A stretch of DNA of 64,000 bases. Origin: Planctomycetota bacterium (GTDB lineage Bacteria; Planctomycetota; UBA1135; GCA-002686595). Every line of letters starts with the position of its first letter. Positions within the stretch are counted from its first letter, which is position 1. Below the pieces are notes generated by a model, which ran no database searches, was not told the DNA's origin, and saw only the letters and a program-made list of their open reading frames with translations. A program made the translations under genes and the position numbers. The DNA lies in assembly GCA_026692665.1 (NCBI GenBank), contig JAPLOF010000026.1, positions 1 to 64,000 of the forward strand, written 5' to 3'. This document shows, piece after piece, positions 61,626-64,000 of the stretch.

Positions 61626-63254
61626 ATGACACGAACCCTGCGACTCCTCTCGCTTGCCGTTGCCCTGCTCCTCGGAGGGCGGGCTCTTGCCCAGGGCGTC
61701 GACACGTCGCCGCCGACCTTCCTGGCCCAGCCGGTCGTGTCGCTGAACACGAACCCCGCCGCGCCTCTCACGGTGCGCCTCCAGGTCACGAGCAACGAGC
61801 CCGTCGTCGTGGAGGTCTACGTGCGCGAGGCGACGCGGATCTTCCGTTTCCTCGCGACCCCGCAGTTCGCCGCGACGCAGGATCTGCCGCTCGCCGGGTT
61901 CCGGCCCAACCGCACGCACCGCATCACCGTGGCGATCCGCGACGCCGCGGGCAACCGCACGTTCTGGCCGCTGGGTTTCGTCGTGACGACGCCGGCTCTG
62001 CCGGCGAACTTCCCGCCGCTGCGGGTCGCGACGAGCTCCCCGACGCAGATGGAACCGGGCGTGACGTTGACGGCCCTGCGCTGGTCGAGCCCGACGCTGT
62101 CTGGTGTCGGCACGTACTGCGTCTACCTCGACGCGACGGGCCAGGTCGTGTGGCTGTACGAGACGGCGCTCGGGCTGCGCGACGCCATCCGCCTGCGCAA
62201 CGGCAACCTGCTGATCCACGCCAACAACCGGCTGGCTCAGGAGGTCGATCTGTTCGGGAACATCGTCACCCAGTGGTGGGCGGCGCGCATCAGCTCGGTC
62301 GGCGCACCGGCGGGCGCCATCCTCGTCGACTGCGACAGTTTCCACCACGAGCTGCACGAGTTGCCGGGAACCGAGACTGCGAACTTCATCGCGCTCTCGA
62401 CCGAGAAGCGGACGTACACGAACTACCCGACGAGCGAGACGGACACCACGCAAACGGCTCCGACCGCCGACGTCATCGGCGACGTCGTGGTCGAGTTCAA
62501 GCGCGACGGGACCCTCGTGCGCGAGTTCAAGGTGCTCGACGTCCTGGATCCGTACCGCCTGTGCTACGGCTCGCTGGCCAGCATCTACAACCAGCTCTAC
62601 GGCGGTGTCGTGACATTCGACTGGTCGCACGGGAACGCAGCGATTCTCGACGAGAACGACGACTCGTGGGTCCTCTCGCTGCGCCACCAGGACGCGGTCG
62701 TCAAGGTGCGGCGTTCCGACCACTCGATCGCGTGGATCCACGGTCCGCACGAGCGTTGGGGCGCCGCGTGGCAACAGTACCTGCTGACGCCGGTCGGCTT
62801 CCCGTTCGAGTGGAATTACCACCAGCATTCGCCGGACATGTCTGCAGGGGGGATGCTCACGATGTTCGACAACGGCAACTACCGCACGATTCCGCCGGTT
62901 CCCGCTCCGCCGACGGACCAGTGGTACAGCCGCGCCGTGAGGTTCCAGGTCGACCCGGTCGCCATGACGACGACTCAGGTCCTCGACTGGCGTGACTCGA
63001 CGCCGTTCTTCTCGGGGCAGTTCGGCGACGTCGACCCTCTTCCGCTCACGGGCAACTTCCTGGTCGTCGACGGGGCCAAGCAGATCACCGGCCTGAACAA
63101 GTCCTACTCGCGTGTCGTCGAGGTGCGCGATGCAGCGCCTGGGCAGCAGACGGTCTTCGAGGTCATCGTGAACGACCCGAACGAGCCCGCGCCGAATCCC
63201 TACAACTGGAACCTGTATCGCGCCGAGCGCTACCGCGGGATCTACCCGTTCTGA
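61626..63254 (+). CDS. Arylsulfotransferase (ASST)-like secreted protein
   Basis: Signal peptide; GQVVWLYETALGLRDAIRLRNGNLLIHANNRLAQEVDLFGNIVTQWW; FHHELHELP; DFSHGN-like FDWSHGNAAILDENDDSWVLSLRHQDAVVKVRRSDHSIAWIHGPH. Confidence 0.85.
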   Translation: MTRTLRLLSLAVALLLGGRALAQGVDTSPPTFLAQPVVSLNTNPAAPLTVRLQVTSNEPVVVEVYVREATRIFRFLATPQFAATQDLPLAGFRPNRTHRITVAIRDAAGNRTFWPLGFVVTTPALPANFPPLRVATSSPTQMEPGVTLTALRWSSPTLSGVGTYCVYLDATGQVVWLYETALGLRDAIRLRNGNLLIHANNRLAQEVDLFGNIVTQWWAARISSVGAPAGAILVDCDSFHHELHELPGTETANFIALSTEKRTYTNYPTSETDTTQTAPTADVIGDVVVEFKRDGTLVREFKVLDVLDPYRLCYGSLASIYNQLYGGVVTFDWSHGNAAILDENDDSWVLSLRHQDAVVKVRRSDHSIAWIHGPHERWGAAWQQYLLTPVGFPFEWNYHQHSPDMSAGGMLTMFDNGNYRTIPPVPAPPTDQWYSRAVRFQVDPVAMTTTQVLDWRDSTPFFSGQFGDVDPLPLTGNFLVVDGAKQITGLNKSYSRVVEVRDAAPGQQTVFEVIVNDPNEPAPNPYNWNLYRAERYRGIYPF

Positions 63255-63273
63255 TCGAAGCGCGGGGAACGAA

Positions 63274-63309
63274 CGGACGGAGCCGGGTCGAACCGGCTCC
63301 GTCCGCTTT
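63274..63309 (+). terminator. Rho-independent-like terminator after the ASST gene
   Basis: CGGACGGAGCCGG-gtcgaa-CCGGCTCCGTCCG (13-bp perfect stem) followed by ctttcatt. Confidence 0.75.
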
Positions 63310-63331
63310 CATTCTCGGCCGACTCCGCGGA

Positions 63332-63946
63332 TCAGGTCAGGAAGCGGAACACCCACGGATAGCGATGCCGGTCGCCGCTCGCCGACGCGATCGCGGCGAG
63401 GATGCACAGCACCGCGCCGAGGACGTAGACGAACGGCACCAGCGGCGTGGCGAAGCAGGTCACGCCCAGGAGTCCCATCGCGAGCCAGAAGGTGAGCTGC
63501 ATGTTGAGCGCCTCGCGGCCCTGGTCCGCCATCAGCGGATCGCGCGAACGGCGCCAGATCCACAGCACGGCGGTCACGATCACGCCCGGCGGGAACGGGA
63601 TCAGATAGGCCAGGTGGGCGAGGGCCACCCACCAACGCCGCGGCGGCTTGGCGGCGGAGGTCCCCGGCGGCGCACCGGACGGCGGGAGGGGCGGCGACGC
63701 GGGGGGCGGGACCGAGGCCGGCGGTGGAGTCGCGGAGGCCTGGACCCCGGCTGCACTCGGCTGCGGGCCTGGCGCCGGCGGAACGCCCGAGGCGGCTCCG
63801 GCGGCGAGGGGCTGGGCAGCGGGCGGCACCTGCACCGTGCTGGTCACCGACGCTCCACCCGGCACGGCGGAGGTGGCCGCCGCGCTGGTCGCGATCTGCG
63901 CGGGAGCCTCACGGACGGGCTGGGGCGGCGGGACCGGATAGGGCAC
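63332..63946 (-). CDS. DUF4870 domain-containing protein with Pro/Ala-rich N-terminus
   Basis: HLAYLIPFPPGVIVTAVLWIWRRSRDPLMADQGREALNMQLTFWLAMGLLG; start codon uncertain near window edge. Confidence 0.8.
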   Translation of the reverse strand: MPYPVPPPQPVREAPAQIATSAAATSAVPGGASVTSTVQVPPAAQPLAAGAASGVPPAPGPQPSAAGVQASATPPPASVPPPASPPLPPSGAPPGTSAAKPPRRWWVALAHLAYLIPFPPGVIVTAVLWIWRRSRDPLMADQGREALNMQLTFWLAMGLLGVTCFATPLVPFVYVLGAVLCILAAIASASGDRHRYPWVFRFLT

Positions 63947-64000
63947 GGCCAGACCGCGGACGTCGAGCGCCGGACCGTGTGCGAGGCCCTGGGGCAGCCG

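Overview
High-GC (probably Planctomycetota) chromosomal window. Main blocks: (1) an IS91-family transposase broken into two pieces at the left end (about 0.2-1.15 kb). (2) A Ser/Thr kinase-FGE-sulfatase fusion, an amidohydrolase, secreted proteins, an OYE-family reductase and a SASA esterase; two copies of a 195-bp element with about 34-bp terminal inverted repeats sit in this block, both between convergent genes. (3) An ~18-kb co-directional respiratory cluster (15364-33694): Alternative Complex III (actA, actB, actC, fused actD-actE, actF), a CoxB-like and a CoxA-like protein that appear to have lost the CuA site and most binuclear-centre ligands, then Cu-ATPase/ccoS/ccoNO/ccoQ/ccoP/ccoG. 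(4) prfB with its programmed +1 frameshift, an orphan Fic protein and a DUF4143 ATPase, each with palindromic operator-like DNA upstream. (5) A complete his operon (hisG-C-B-H-F-[A-I-E fusion]-D) preceded by a His-rich leader peptide (MNTARHLHHHLHPVRGR) and a strong hairpin, i.e. a likely attenuator. (6) A Phd/PIN toxin-antitoxin pair, tandem DUF6438 lipoproteins, carB, aroB, a C26 glutamine amidohydrolase and an arylsulfotransferase. The most interesting candidate is the catalytically degenerate haem-copper-oxidase-like pair (23134-25580) between ACIII and an apparently intact cbb3 oxidase. All assignments come from reading sequence motifs; no database search was run.
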